The position numbers were made by a program, and so were the translations under genes. DNA of 14,178 bases from Desulfohalobiaceae bacterium. GTDB lineage: Bacteria > Desulfobacterota > Desulfovibrionia > Desulfovibrionales > Desulfothermaceae. Below the pieces are notes generated by a model that ran no database searches, had not been told where the DNA came from, and was given only the letters and a program-made list of their open reading frames with translations. Location of the stretch: contig JAIPER010000053.1 of NCBI GenBank assembly GCA_021737115.1, positions 1 through 14,178 on the forward strand. Direction: 5' to 3'. Below are positions 6,268 to 14,073 of the stretch, piece after piece. Within the stretch, counting starts at the first letter, position 1. The number at the start of each line of letters is the position of its first letter.

Positions 6268-6633
6268 CTATTTCTCTTTCAACAGTCTCGCGATACCGGT
6301 CGAGAGTTCTTCAAGCTGAAACGGCTTTGCTATCACCAGATCAGCACTTTCTTCTACAGCAACCTTTTCTGGGTGGTCTCCGTAGGCGGTGATACAGATG
6401 ATAGGCGTTTCGGGATTGATCTTCCTGGCAACCTTGATCAATCCGATCCCATTGACATGCGGAAGGCGTATGTCCAAGATAAATATGTCATAACTTCCCT
6501 GTTTGACCCTGTCAAGTCCTTTCAGGCCGTCTGCGCAGACTGTGACTTGATAGCCGGTTTGCTCTAAATAATCTTTGAGAACCTCTCTGATGGAGTCGTC
6601 ATCGTCAACAACTAGGATTGAATAATTACTCAT
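6268..6633 (-). CDS. Stand-alone CheY-like receiver domain protein
   Basis: 121-residue single-domain response regulator. Acidic pocket D10-D13 (VVDDDDSIREVL), phospho-acceptor D54 (FILDIRLP), T82 (CITAYGD), K103 (IAKPFQ); the protein ends right after the last helix. It has no output domain of its own. It is directly upstream of, and co-directional with, the receiver-less AAA+ gene (60-base gap), so it probably feeds phosphorylation signals to that protein. No cognate kinase is adjacent; the ZraS-like kinase at 588-2363 is a possible but unproven donor. The start at 6633 matches the beginning of the domain. An alternative ATG at 6669 with a weak GGCGGA upstream would add 12 residues. Confidence 0.85.
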   Translation of the reverse strand: MSNYSILVVDDDDSIREVLKDYLEQTGYQVTVCADGLKGLDRVKQGSYDIFILDIRLPHVNGIGLIKVARKINPETPIICITAYGDHPEKVAVEESADLVIAKPFQLEELSTGIARLLKEK

Positions 6634-6739
6634 GGTTTGACCCGTAAGGAAATTTGACCCGTGATCCATGAAGTCCGCCGGTCTATCGTATTCAGGAGAG
6701 ACGGAGGAACATATGTAAACATTTGTTATCCATCTAATA

Positions 6740-6758
6740 TGACACTTGATTGATGTCA
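6740..6758. promoter_or_regulatory. Inverted repeat TGACA-N9-TGTCA in the divergent control region
   Basis: Arms at 6740-6744 and 6754-6758 form an interrupted palindrome, with a smaller one (ATTGA-TG-TCAAT) overlapping at 6749-6760. It lies between the receiver/AAA+ genes (minus) and the TRAP operon (plus), so it could be an operator for a Fis-type regulator acting on either side. On the minus strand the same bases supply a TTGACA (6759-6754) with a weak possible -10 (TAGATG) 17 bases on. Confidence 0.35.
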
Positions 6759-6787
6759 ATGGAGAAAATCAGACCGATATCCAGACA

Positions 6788-6817
6788 TTGACAACAGGGG
6801 GGTTTTCCCGCTATAGA
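6788..6817 (+). promoter_or_regulatory. Sigma-70-type promoter for dctPQM
   Basis: TTGACA (6788-6793), an 18-base spacer, then TATAGA (6812-6817): a good -35 and a fair -10. Transcription would begin near 6824, leaving a leader of about 145 bases before the dctP ATG. No convincing -24/-12 sigma-54 promoter was found in this stretch. Confidence 0.55.
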
Positions 6818-6841
6818 AACTAGGTCTGAAGAATGAGTGGG

Positions 6842-6858
6842 ATGATTCTTTGAATCAT
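6842..6858 (+). promoter_or_regulatory. Hairpin or operator in the dctP leader
   Basis: Perfect inverted repeat ATGATTC-TTT-GAATCAT just downstream of the predicted transcription start. This is a typical position for a repressor site or a 5' stabilising hairpin. The arms are only 7 bp, so chance cannot be excluded. Confidence 0.35.
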
Positions 6859-6969
6859 TTCCTGGTACTTTCTCGTCAGATGAAAAATGGTTTGGTTTTT
6901 TGGAAAGGCCGGCAAAAGGTCGCCTGACCCTTGTCCGGCCGCAACCCGGATCACAAAGGAGAAGCCGTT

Positions 6970-7965
6970 ATGAAGAAAAAAACCTGCATACTGAGCCTTA
7001 TCGTGTCCCTGCTGTTCATCGGTTCCCTGGCCCAGGCAGCCGAACGCCTGGACCTGGCCACGACCTATTCCGGCCAGAACCTCCATGCCCGAACGGTCAG
7101 AGACTTCGCCAAGCAGGTCGAAGCCGTGACCGGCGGCGAGATCACGGTCGAGGTCCATGAAGGCGGGGCCATGGGCCTGAAAGACGAAGACCATTTCACG
7201 GCCGTGGCCGACGGCATCGTCCCTGTGGCCAGTGTCCTCATGGGCGCGGCTGTGGGCACGTCCCCGATTTATGCCTTGAGTACGGCCCCGTTCTTTGTCA
7301 AGGGCTTTGCCGAGGCAAGACTGCTGCGGGACATAGCCAGGCCCTACTACAAGGAAGAAGCCAAAAAATTCAACCAGAAAATCCTGTATACGGTGCCCTG
7401 GCCTCCGAGCGCGATCCACGCCAAGAGAGAGATCAAGACCTATGACGACCTAAAAGGGCTCAAGATCCGGACCTACGACAAGAAAGGGACCCAGGTCTTG
7501 CAAAAGGCAGGGGCCAATGCCGTGGTCATGTCCTGGGGGGATGTCTACCCGGCCCTGGCCACAGGAACCATCGATTCCGTTTTGACCTCCACAACCAGTG
7601 CCGTGGCCGGCAAGTTCTGGGAGGTCCTGACCGACACCACCCTGGTCAACTTCGCGATCCCCTTGAACATGATCAACATCAACCTGGACACCTTTAACAG
7701 TCTTTCCGAAGAGCAGCAGCAGGCCCTTGTCGAGCTGGGCCGGGAAATGGAAAAGAAGTGGTGGAACGAGGCTGAACGCACCATGGACAAGGAAATCGAG
7801 ATCCTGCGGGAAAACGGCATGGAAGTCCATGAGGATGTCTCAGAGGAACTGGCCGCCAAGCTCAAGGAAAGCGGAGAGTTTATCATCGAGGACTGGCTGG
7901 AGAAAGTCGGTTCGGACGGCCGGGAAATCATCGATGAGTTCAATACCCGGAAGAAACAGCTGTAA
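6970..7965 (+). CDS. dctP: TRAP transporter substrate-binding protein DctP
   Basis: Periplasmic solute-binding protein of 331 residues. It starts with a Sec signal peptide (MKKKTCILSL, hydrophobic core, predicted cleavage after AQA near residue 23). Family hallmarks are present: GLKIRTY with R167, the arginine that salt-bridges the carboxylate of most TRAP ligands; KAGANAVVMSWGDVYPAL; and the long C-terminal helix rich in K/E. This suggests an organic-acid ligand, but the exact compound cannot be read off. The start is well supported by AAAGGAGAAG 6 bases before the ATG; an upstream in-frame ATG at 6931 would bury the signal peptide. It is the first gene of dctP-dctQ-dctM. Strong C/G third-position bias contrasts with the regulator genes upstream. 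Confidence 0.92.
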   Translation: MKKKTCILSLIVSLLFIGSLAQAAERLDLATTYSGQNLHARTVRDFAKQVEAVTGGEITVEVHEGGAMGLKDEDHFTAVADGIVPVASVLMGAAVGTSPIYALSTAPFFVKGFAEARLLRDIARPYYKEEAKKFNQKILYTVPWPPSAIHAKREIKTYDDLKGLKIRTYDKKGTQVLQKAGANAVVMSWGDVYPALATGTIDSVLTSTTSAVAGKFWEVLTDTTLVNFAIPLNMININLDTFNSLSEEQQQALVELGREMEKKWWNEAERTMDKEIEILRENGMEVHEDVSEELAAKLKESGEFIIEDWLEKVGSDGREIIDEFNTRKKQL

Positions 7966-7970
7966 TAGTC

Positions 7971-8492
7971 ATGAGCAACAAAGATAACGGCCCGGTGCAC
8001 CTGCTGCAGAAGGCCGCTTCCGGCCTGTCTTCAGCAGGTGCCGTTGTCTCGACTGCAGCCTTTGCCTTCATGGTTTTCCTGACGGTCGTGGAGGTCATCC
8101 TGCGCTCTGTGTTCGGTAAATCCACGCTGGTAGCCAGCGAGTACTCGGGTTATCTCCTGGCAGCCATGATCTATCTGGGCATGGGTTTTTCTTTCCGGGA
8201 AGAGGCCCATATCCGGATCACCTTCCTCAAGGGCCGCCTCTCGGGCCGGATCGGCTGGGTCCTCGAACTCTGGTGTTACGCCTTTGCCTTTGTTCTCTGC
8301 GTGCTGTCCACGGTCTTCGTCTGGGATATGGTTCTCACCTCTTTCGAGAGGGGAATGCAGGCCTATACGGTCGCGGAAACACCCCTCTACATCCCCCAGG
8401 CCTGCCTGCTCATCGGGATGGCTATTTTCACCTTCCAGGTCATTGCCGGACTGGTCAACCTGATCTTTCATGTTTCTCCCGGGGAATTTTAA
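7971..8492 (+). CDS. dctQ: TRAP transporter small membrane subunit DctQ
   Basis: 173 residues with four hydrophobic segments (about 15-38, 50-68, 88-110, 132-158), the standard DctQ layout. The first loop shows the usual SEYSGYLLAAMIYLGMGFSFREEAHIRI block. It forms the membrane complex with DctM and helps couple cation-driven import to the DctP protein. The ATG follows the dctP stop by only five bases and has no visible Shine-Dalgarno, so translation is probably coupled to dctP. Confidence 0.9.
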   Translation: MSNKDNGPVHLLQKAASGLSSAGAVVSTAAFAFMVFLTVVEVILRSVFGKSTLVASEYSGYLLAAMIYLGMGFSFREEAHIRITFLKGRLSGRIGWVLELWCYAFAFVLCVLSTVFVWDMVLTSFERGMQAYTVAETPLYIPQACLLIGMAIFTFQVIAGLVNLIFHVSPGEF

Positions 8493-8523
8493 GGGCTGAC
8501 CGGAGGAGGCGGCGCGAACGAGT

Positions 8524-9813
8524 ATGAATATTGCCCTGACTACAGTCCTTGTCTGCTTGATCCTCTTTCTGGGCAGCGGCGTCTGGATCGGGCTGTCCCT
8601 GCTGGCGACCGCCGGCATCAGCCTGGAGCTTTTGACGGCCATGCCCGTGGGGAAAATCTGGGCCCAGGCCATGTGGAACAGCCTGAACAACTGGGCCCTG
8701 GCCGCCCTGCCCATGTTCATCTTTTTAGGGGAGATCATCCTCAGAACCAGGATGTCCGAACTCCTGTTCCAGGGACTCCGGCCCTGGGTGCAGTATATTC
8801 CCGGACGCCTCCTGCACATCAATATCTTTGGCAGCGCAATTTTCGCGGCCGTTTCCGGGTCTTCTCCGGCCACCGCCGCCACCATCGGCAAGATCACCCT
8901 GGGACAGTTAAAGGAGGAAGGCTACGACTCCCTCCTCAGCCAGGGTTCCCTGGCCGGAGCCGGGACCCTGGGTCTGCTCATCCCGCCGAGCATCGTGCTC
9001 ATCATCTACGGAGTCCTGGCCGAGGTTTCCATCGGCAAGCTGTTCATCGCCGGGATCGTCCCCGGGGTCATGCTGGCCTGCTTCTACTCGGGCTACATCG
9101 TTCTGCGCATCGCCCTCAATCCGAGGCTGGCCCCCCGGGAAAAGGCCCCCTTTACCTGGTCCGAGAGAATGGCTTCCCTGCTCAAGCTGCTTCCGGTGAC
9201 CGTCCTCATCGTCCTGATCCTGGGTTCGATCTATCTCGGCTTTGCCACCCCGTCCGAGGCGGCCGGCATCGGAGTGGTCACCTCCCTGCTGATCACCTGG
9301 ATCCTGGGGGATTTGAGCTGGAAAAACATGGTCCAGGCCATGCAGGGCACGATCAATACCTCGGCCATGATCTGCTTTATTATCGTCGGGGCCAGCTTTT
9401 TGTCCGTGGTCATGGGCTATTTGCACATCCCCGCGGATGTGGCCCGTTTTATCGCCACCCTCGGTCTCAGTCCCTACCTGTTGATCGTCATCTTCACCGT
9501 GTTCTATCTCATCCTGGGCTTTTTCATGGACGGGATCTCCATGATCGTCATGACCCTGCCCATCACCCTGCCCCTGGTCAACCTGGCCGGGTTCAACCCG
9601 CTCTGGTTCGGGATCTATCTGGTTCTGGTCATAGAGGCCGGCCAGATCACCCCGCCGGTGGGTTTCAATCTCTTTGTGATCAAGGGCTTGACCGGAGACG
9701 ACCTCAGTAGGGTGGCCAGGGCCTCCCTCCCCTTTCTGGCCATTCTCATGTTTGCGGTCTGCGTGATCACGGTCTTTCCGGAGATGATCATGTGGCTGCC
9801 CGGCTTCATGTAA
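8524..9813 (+). CDS. dctM: TRAP transporter large membrane subunit DctM
   Basis: 429-residue polytopic permease of normal DctM length, hydrophobic throughout. Family blocks are visible: PMFIFLGEIILRT, SGSSPATAATIGKITLGQL, GTLGLLIPPSIVLIIYGVLAEVSIGKLF, PSEAAGIGV, FMDGISMIVMTLPI, and AGQITPPVGFNLFVIKG near the C-terminus. It carries the transport path of the TRAP system. A GGAGGAGG sequence lies 5' of the ATG. The TAA stop overlaps the left arm of a large hairpin. Confidence 0.93.
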   Translation: MNIALTTVLVCLILFLGSGVWIGLSLLATAGISLELLTAMPVGKIWAQAMWNSLNNWALAALPMFIFLGEIILRTRMSELLFQGLRPWVQYIPGRLLHINIFGSAIFAAVSGSSPATAATIGKITLGQLKEEGYDSLLSQGSLAGAGTLGLLIPPSIVLIIYGVLAEVSIGKLFIAGIVPGVMLACFYSGYIVLRIALNPRLAPREKAPFTWSERMASLLKLLPVTVLIVLILGSIYLGFATPSEAAGIGVVTSLLITWILGDLSWKNMVQAMQGTINTSAMICFIIVGASFLSVVMGYLHIPADVARFIATLGLSPYLLIVIFTVFYLILGFFMDGISMIVMTLPITLPLVNLAGFNPLWFGIYLVLVIEAGQITPPVGFNLFVIKGLTGDDLSRVARASLPFLAILMFAVCVITVFPEMIMWLPGFM

Positions 9814-9861
9814 TCCAAATTGCCAGCCCAATTGTTTTTCACTTGGGCTCCCAATTTGGAT
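9813..9861 (+). terminator. Large stem-loop at the dctM stop codon
   Basis: Outer arms ATCCAAATTG (9813-9822) and CAATTTGGAT (9852-9861), then a CC/CC internal bulge, then inner arms AGCCCAA (9825-9831) and TTGGGCT (9843-9849): 17 paired bases in all. An eight-T run occurs about 20 bases further on rather than directly after the stem, so this is not a textbook terminator. It may partly terminate, or protect the dctPQM mRNA from 3' decay and lower expression of the downstream hydrolase. Confidence 0.6.
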
Positions 9862-9922
9862 ATAGTCGATCATTCAAAGAATTTTTTTTCTGTCGGCGCA
9901 AAGTTTGAGGGCTCATTCGGGC

Positions 9923-10648
9923 ATGGGATATACCATTACAACCATGTTATCAGGTGTGCCGGTCGAGTCCGATCGAGGGGCCCTGGGCTGGAGCAGCGTC
10001 GTGCTGCTGGAGGGCAGGGGGCAGAGGATCCTCTTCGATACCGGATCATATGGCGATCGGCCCCTGCTCCTGCAGCGGCTGGAGTCGCAGGGACTCTGTC
10101 TGGAAGATATCGATGCGCTGGTGATTTCCCACTTTCATTTCGACCACATGGTCAATATCGAGCTTTTGACCGAACAGCAGCTTTTTCTGCACAGTCGGGA
10201 ATTGGATTATATCAAGACCCGAGCCTTTGCCGAAACGGGGGATCCTTTCGTGCCCCTAACCCATGTGAGGCTTTATCAAGATCGATTGATTCCGGTCGAG
10301 GACGGCCAGATCCTTTTCCCTGGCTTACGGATTGTCCATCTTCCGGGACACACTCCCGGAACCATGGGCCTCTATCTGGAGCAGGAAGACATCCTCCTGA
10401 CCTCGGACGCGGTCAAAAACGCGGCGGATTTCCTCCAGGGCCGCCCCCCTCCCTGTTTTTATTCAGAAACAGAGGCCCTGAAGTCTTACGACAGGGTCCG
10501 CTCCCTGACCCCTCATATCCTGCCCGGGCACGACAGGGAATTCATCCTGGGGCCGGACGGCCGGGTCGAGTACCAGGAACGAAGCGAAGTCAACCTTGAT
10601 CTCCAGGACGATCCGTACGGGTCGGGTCGTTTGATCAACATCATCTGA
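9923..10648 (+). CDS. Metallo-beta-lactamase-fold hydrolase (lactonase-like)
   Basis: 241-residue MBL-fold enzyme with a full dinuclear metal site: H70-x-H72-x-D74-H75 (SHFHFDH), H143 (LPGHTPGT), D162 (LTSDAVK) and H203 (LPGHD). The overall length and the TPGT/TSDA pattern resemble the broad COG0491 group that contains AHL lactonases and other lactone or thioester hydrolases; substrate is unknown. It has no signal peptide and is predicted cytoplasmic. It follows dctPQM on the same strand, so it may act on the imported compound. The ATG at 9923 has a GAGGG about 11 bases upstream; a TTG at 9905 would add six residues but has no RBS. Confidence 0.85.
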   Translation: MGYTITTMLSGVPVESDRGALGWSSVVLLEGRGQRILFDTGSYGDRPLLLQRLESQGLCLEDIDALVISHFHFDHMVNIELLTEQQLFLHSRELDYIKTRAFAETGDPFVPLTHVRLYQDRLIPVEDGQILFPGLRIVHLPGHTPGTMGLYLEQEDILLTSDAVKNAADFLQGRPPPCFYSETEALKSYDRVRSLTPHILPGHDREFILGPDGRVEYQERSEVNLDLQDDPYGSGRLINII

Positions 10649-10690
10649 TCGAATCCCCGGTTTGAAGCGTCGAACTAAAGACGAGGCGGC

Positions 10691-11350
10691 TCATATCGGG
10701 GGAAGGTCCTCGGCCCTCAGTTCCCACAGCAAAGAGAAAACCAGTCCCTGCTGTCTGGAAAGCTCGAGCGTGTCGAGAACTGCCTGAACCGCTTTAGACG
10801 CGGCCGGCTCGGCCCTGGCCTCGAGGACGAGATACGCTTCCAGCTTCCGGTTCGTCGTGTCTTCCGAGGGCAGCGGCGTCGACAGTTCCGGGTCCGGCTC
10901 CAGACAGCGAATCCCGATGACCCCGTTTAGCTGGTCAACCGCGGCCAGGGCGGCTGTCAGGGCTTCCTGGGTAAGCGCAGAGGCTCCGGTGGAGATGAGG
11001 CCTATGGTTCCGCCCGTACCTGTACCCTCGGAAAAGGGGACGCCGAGCACGCGTCTCTGGGTGTTGTGCATACGCCCGAAATTCCGATTCGACCAGGCGG
11101 TTTGATGTTTGAACGCTTCCCGGTAGGCCTCCGAGGTAAAGACGTCTCTGCCCTCGACCCGGTACAGGGCCAGGTAGCGCCTGGCCTGGTCGGATAGGGC
11201 CCGATAGCGGCGGGCCCATCGGAATCCGGGGATGGAGACCCGTTCCTGCATGTGCTCCCGGTCGTACCAGCGGTTGAAATCCTCTTCGTGCTCCGGATCG
11301 ATGTCCGTCCAGACAAATAATTCCATGGGCTGTCTGCCGGCCTGAGTCAT
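10691..11350 (-). CDS. Two-domain dimeric alpha-beta-barrel protein, function unknown
   Basis: 219 residues. The N-terminal half (about 9-100) begins MELFVWTDIDPEHEEDFNRWYDREHMQERVS in outline, with the FNRWYDxEH signature seen in small ferredoxin-like (EthD/DUF4286-like) proteins. The C-terminal half (about 115-205) looks like a second, diverged copy of the same fold. Proteins of this fold often bind or modify small aromatic or polyketide-like molecules, but no catalytic residues can be assigned here. An excellent RBS (AAAGGAGATC) precedes the ATG. It lies 81 bases after korB on the same strand, probably as the last gene of that operon, and converges on the MBL gene 42 bases away with no clear terminator. 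Confidence 0.7.
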   Translation of the reverse strand: MTQAGRQPMELFVWTDIDPEHEEDFNRWYDREHMQERVSIPGFRWARRYRALSDQARRYLALYRVEGRDVFTSEAYREAFKHQTAWSNRNFGRMHNTQRRVLGVPFSEGTGTGGTIGLISTGASALTQEALTAALAAVDQLNGVIGIRCLEPDPELSTPLPSEDTTNRKLEAYLVLEARAEPAASKAVQAVLDTLELSRQQGLVFSLLWELRAEDLPPI

Positions 11351-11431
11351 AGCAGGATCTCCTTTTTTTGAATTACGTTAAGTCCAATATGTAGTTGAAA
11401 AATAACCCAAGCAAGCTTGATCGTCAAAGAC

Positions 11432-12265
11432 TCAATCCTGAATTGTTTTGTTTTGCGCCGAATGAACAACCTTCTGGTAGCTGCTCATCCAATCCGGCTT
11501 CTGGATGTCCTGGAATTCTCCGATAGGAATTTTTCCGGCGGTGGTCTCATCCATTTTTTCCAGCCGTACGGTCTGCTTTTTGAAATCTCTGAGCATCTCA
11601 GAGGGGGAACGCTTGAAATGGGTGGGACATTGGGACAGGATTTCGATAAATGATGTCCCCGGCTTCTCGATTCCCTTGACAATCGATTTGATTGACTGCG
11701 TCGGATGGGCTGTTGTCCAGCGCGCCACATGGGAAGCCCCCGCGGTTTTGGCCAGTTCGCACAGATCGAAATCCGCCTCAAAGTTTCCGTAGGGATTGGT
11801 GCTGGTGGTTTCACCGTTCAAGGTCGTTGGTGAACTTTGTCCACCAGTCATGCCGTACAGCTTATTGTTGGAGCAGACAATCGTCAGGTTCAGATTTCTT
11901 CGGCAGGTATGGATGAAATGATTGCCACCGATGGCCCCGGTATCGCCATCGCCGGTGATCACGATGAGATGCAATTCCGGGTTGGCCAGCAGGGCACCGG
12001 TGGCGATGGCCAGGGTTCGGCCGTGGATGGTCCAGCCGGAATCAAAGTTGAGATAATGACTGGTGAGCCGGGCGTGGCATCCCACTCCGGAAATAAAGAC
12101 AAAATTGTCTTTGTAATACCCTTTCTCCGTGATCAGGGACTCGATGGCCATGAAGATGAAATTGAGTATTTGTCCCGCCCCGCATCCGGGGCACATGATC
12201 AAGGGGAGGCGATCCCCGCAGGGCCCGCTTTCTTTCAAATATTTGAGCATTGGATGTTTTTTCAT
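11432..12265 (-). CDS. korB: 2-oxoacid:ferredoxin oxidoreductase, beta subunit
   Basis: 277-residue thiamine-diphosphate-binding subunit. Near the N-terminus, CPGCGAG (25-31) is the conserved KOR beta motif. The Mg-TPP signature runs from GDGD (105-108) through IGGNHFIHTCRRN to SNNKLYGMTGGQ. With alpha, gamma and delta subunits it would oxidatively decarboxylate a 2-oxoacid to an acyl-CoA and reduce ferredoxin in the cytoplasm, or run in reverse. The ATG overlaps the alpha-subunit stop by four bases (ATGA), with AGGGAG just upstream, so translation is coupled. Substrate preference (2-oxoglutarate or branched-chain 2-oxoacid) cannot be settled from sequence alone. Confidence 0.9.
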   Translation of the reverse strand: MKKHPMLKYLKESGPCGDRLPLIMCPGCGAGQILNFIFMAIESLITEKGYYKDNFVFISGVGCHARLTSHYLNFDSGWTIHGRTLAIATGALLANPELHLIVITGDGDTGAIGGNHFIHTCRRNLNLTIVCSNNKLYGMTGGQSSPTTLNGETTSTNPYGNFEADFDLCELAKTAGASHVARWTTAHPTQSIKSIVKGIEKPGTSFIEILSQCPTHFKRSPSEMLRDFKKQTVRLEKMDETTAGKIPIGEFQDIQKPDWMSSYQKVVHSAQNKTIQD

Positions 12266-13431
12266 TGCAGCTCCCTAGACAACGAGGACAGGATGAGTTC
12301 GGGCGTATGCAGTCTCCCGAGTTCAGGAATGGAGACGATCCGTTCACAGCGATCCCTGAGAGCCGCTGTGATGGGATGGAGCATCATTCCATAATTCATC
12401 TCGGGGACGAATATGGTGCCGGTGGTTTCAATACAGCGCCGGAGTTTTTCCTCGGCAAACGGCCACAGGGTGACCATTCTCACAAGGCCTACCTTCAACC
12501 CCTTATTTTTTCTGGCTTCCTCCACTGCTTCAATGGCGGTCCGAAAGACGGATCCATAACAGATCAGCACATGCTCACAGTCATCCAGATAAAAGGTTTC
12601 CAGCCTGGCTATCTCATCGACATGCCCCTCGATTTTGGTCTTGAGCCGGGAGATGCATCGATGATGCATCTCCGTCGAATACTTGGTGACGTTGCCGTCC
12701 TCGTGATGGGTCAGCCCGACACAATTGAAGGCATATCCGTCCCCCCAGGCGGCCATGGGGGCCACCACCCCGTGCCCCCAGGGCAAATACTCATCCGGCT
12801 GGATGCCCAGGTCCTGCGGTTTCTTTCTCTTTGCAAGGCTGAGCGATTCTCTTGGCGGCACGGTGAAGCGTTCCCGCATATGGGCCACGGTTTCCTCGGT
12901 CATGAGCAGCACCGGCGTGCGCCAGGTCTCGGCCAGATGAAAGGCCTCGATGGTCATATCAAACATTTCCTGCACCGAAGAAGGGGCCAGAGAGATGGCC
13001 GAACCTTCTCCATGATGCCCCCATCGGGCCTGCATGACGTCTTCCTGGCTGGCGGTGATATATCCCTGGCCGGGTCCTGGACGCTGCACGTCCACAATGA
13101 CAAAGGGAACTTCCGCCATGATGGCATAGGAGATCACTTCCTGCATCAGGGAAAACCCCGGGCTGGAGGTCGCGGTGATGGCCTTGGCCCCGGCCAGTGA
13201 GGCCCCCAGCAGAGCACTGGAGGAAGCGATTTCATCCTCCATTTGAATAAATCGTGCCCCGACCTGGGGGAAGCGCAGGGCAGCGTGTTCCATGACCTCG
13301 GATGCCGGGGTGATGGGATATCCGGCATAGACCGAACAGCCGGCCATCAACGCGCCTTCAGCACAGGCCTGGCTGCCCTGAAGATAGTGCACACCGGGTT
13401 GTATGAGATGGTCCATTCCGTTTAAATCCAC
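12262..13431 (-). CDS. korA: 2-oxoacid:ferredoxin oxidoreductase, alpha subunit
   Basis: 389 residues from a GTG start. I chose the GTG at 13431 because GAGGGAG lies five bases before it. The longer frame from 13503 would overlap the gamma gene, and the ATG at 13416 has a poorer RBS. Visible KOR alpha motifs are GYPITP (37-42), MEDEIAS (64-70) and SSPGFSLM (89-96). The loop after strand VDVQR reads PGPGQGYITASQ (from 118) where well-known KorA/VorB proteins have GGPSTGLPT, so this is a divergent subfamily and its substrate may be unusual. It lies 16 bases after the gamma subunit and overlaps the beta subunit by 4 bases. Confidence 0.88.
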   Translation of the reverse strand: MDLNGMDHLIQPGVHYLQGSQACAEGALMAGCSVYAGYPITPASEVMEHAALRFPQVGARFIQMEDEIASSSALLGASLAGAKAITATSSPGFSLMQEVISYAIMAEVPFVIVDVQRPGPGQGYITASQEDVMQARWGHHGEGSAISLAPSSVQEMFDMTIEAFHLAETWRTPVLLMTEETVAHMRERFTVPPRESLSLAKRKKPQDLGIQPDEYLPWGHGVVAPMAAWGDGYAFNCVGLTHHEDGNVTKYSTEMHHRCISRLKTKIEGHVDEIARLETFYLDDCEHVLICYGSVFRTAIEAVEEARKNKGLKVGLVRMVTLWPFAEEKLRRCIETTGTIFVPEMNYGMMLHPITAALRDRCERIVSIPELGRLHTPELILSSLSRELQ

Positions 13432-13447
13432 TGTAACTCCCTCGTTT

Positions 13448-14014
13448 TCATTTACTCTGTTTGCTTTGCTTAAAATACGTCTTTCCCTGATCAAAGGCGG
13501 CAATGTTGCCTTCCAGAGTCTTAGGCGGAACCGAATCGGCCAGCGCCTTCTGGATGGACTCTTCGGCGATCTTGTCCTGAATGAGCCAGTAGAGCGCCCC
13601 CAGGGCCACTGAATTTTGAAATTTCATATTCCCGACCTCTCGAGCGATCCCCATGGTCGGAACCCTGTACAGATCTCCGCGAAAGCCGGCCGGAACGTTC
13701 TCCACCGTGTCGGGATCAACGAGCAGGGTTCCCTCTGCGTGCAGGGAGTCCCCGTATTCATCCAGGGCCAATTGGGAAAGGGCCACGAGAAGATGCGCCT
13801 TTCGGACATAGGGATAATGAATAGGCCCTGAAGAGATCACGACCTCTGAACGGCAGGCGCCGCCCCTCGATTCCGGACCATAGGACTGGGTGTTCACGCT
13901 GTTGAGCCCTTCATACACTGCAAAGGCCCGTCCCAGAATCCTACCGATGGTGACCACGCCTTGTCCGCCAAATCCAGCGATGCGAATTTCATAACGTTCG
14001 TTTGTTGTGTTCAT
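13448..14014 (-). CDS. korC: 2-oxoacid:ferredoxin oxidoreductase, gamma subunit
   Basis: 188-residue gamma subunit with the diagnostic N-terminal GFGGQGV (14-20), then TQSYGPESRGGACRSEVVIS and LLVALSQLALDEY, all typical of the family. It forms part of the core enzyme and binds the CoA substrate. The ATG at 14014 places the motif at the usual distance from the start; an in-frame ATG at 14041 would add nine residues. Neither has a strong Shine-Dalgarno. It sits between the ferredoxin-like delta gene (59-base gap) and the alpha gene (16-base gap). Confidence 0.9.
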   Translation of the reverse strand: MNTTNERYEIRIAGFGGQGVVTIGRILGRAFAVYEGLNSVNTQSYGPESRGGACRSEVVISSGPIHYPYVRKAHLLVALSQLALDEYGDSLHAEGTLLVDPDTVENVPAGFRGDLYRVPTMGIAREVGNMKFQNSVALGALYWLIQDKIAEESIQKALADSVPPKTLEGNIAAFDQGKTYFKQSKQSK

Positions 14015-14073
14015 TTCCGTTCTGTTTTTACCTGCATACATACGGTTGACAGTCGTTTTCTCGTTTCTTCCAG

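Noticed and set aside
6634..6969. Sigma-54 (-24/-12) promoter for the TRAP operon
   Set aside because: GG-N10-GC occurs within the G-run at 6798-6811, but the surrounding bases do not fit TGGCAC/TTGC.
8031..9873. Long minus-strand frames of 288 and 321 codons opposite dctQ and dctM
   Set aside because: They are antisense shadows of GC-biased, clearly recognised TRAP membrane genes, with low-complexity D/G/H/Q-rich products and no family features.
9820..10599. 259-codon plus-strand frame over the hydrolase
   Set aside because: Out of frame with the MBL metal-binding motifs; Arg/Pro/Gly-rich shadow product.
12250..13200. 316-codon plus-strand frame opposite korA
   Set aside because: Antisense shadow of the well-supported KOR alpha subunit.
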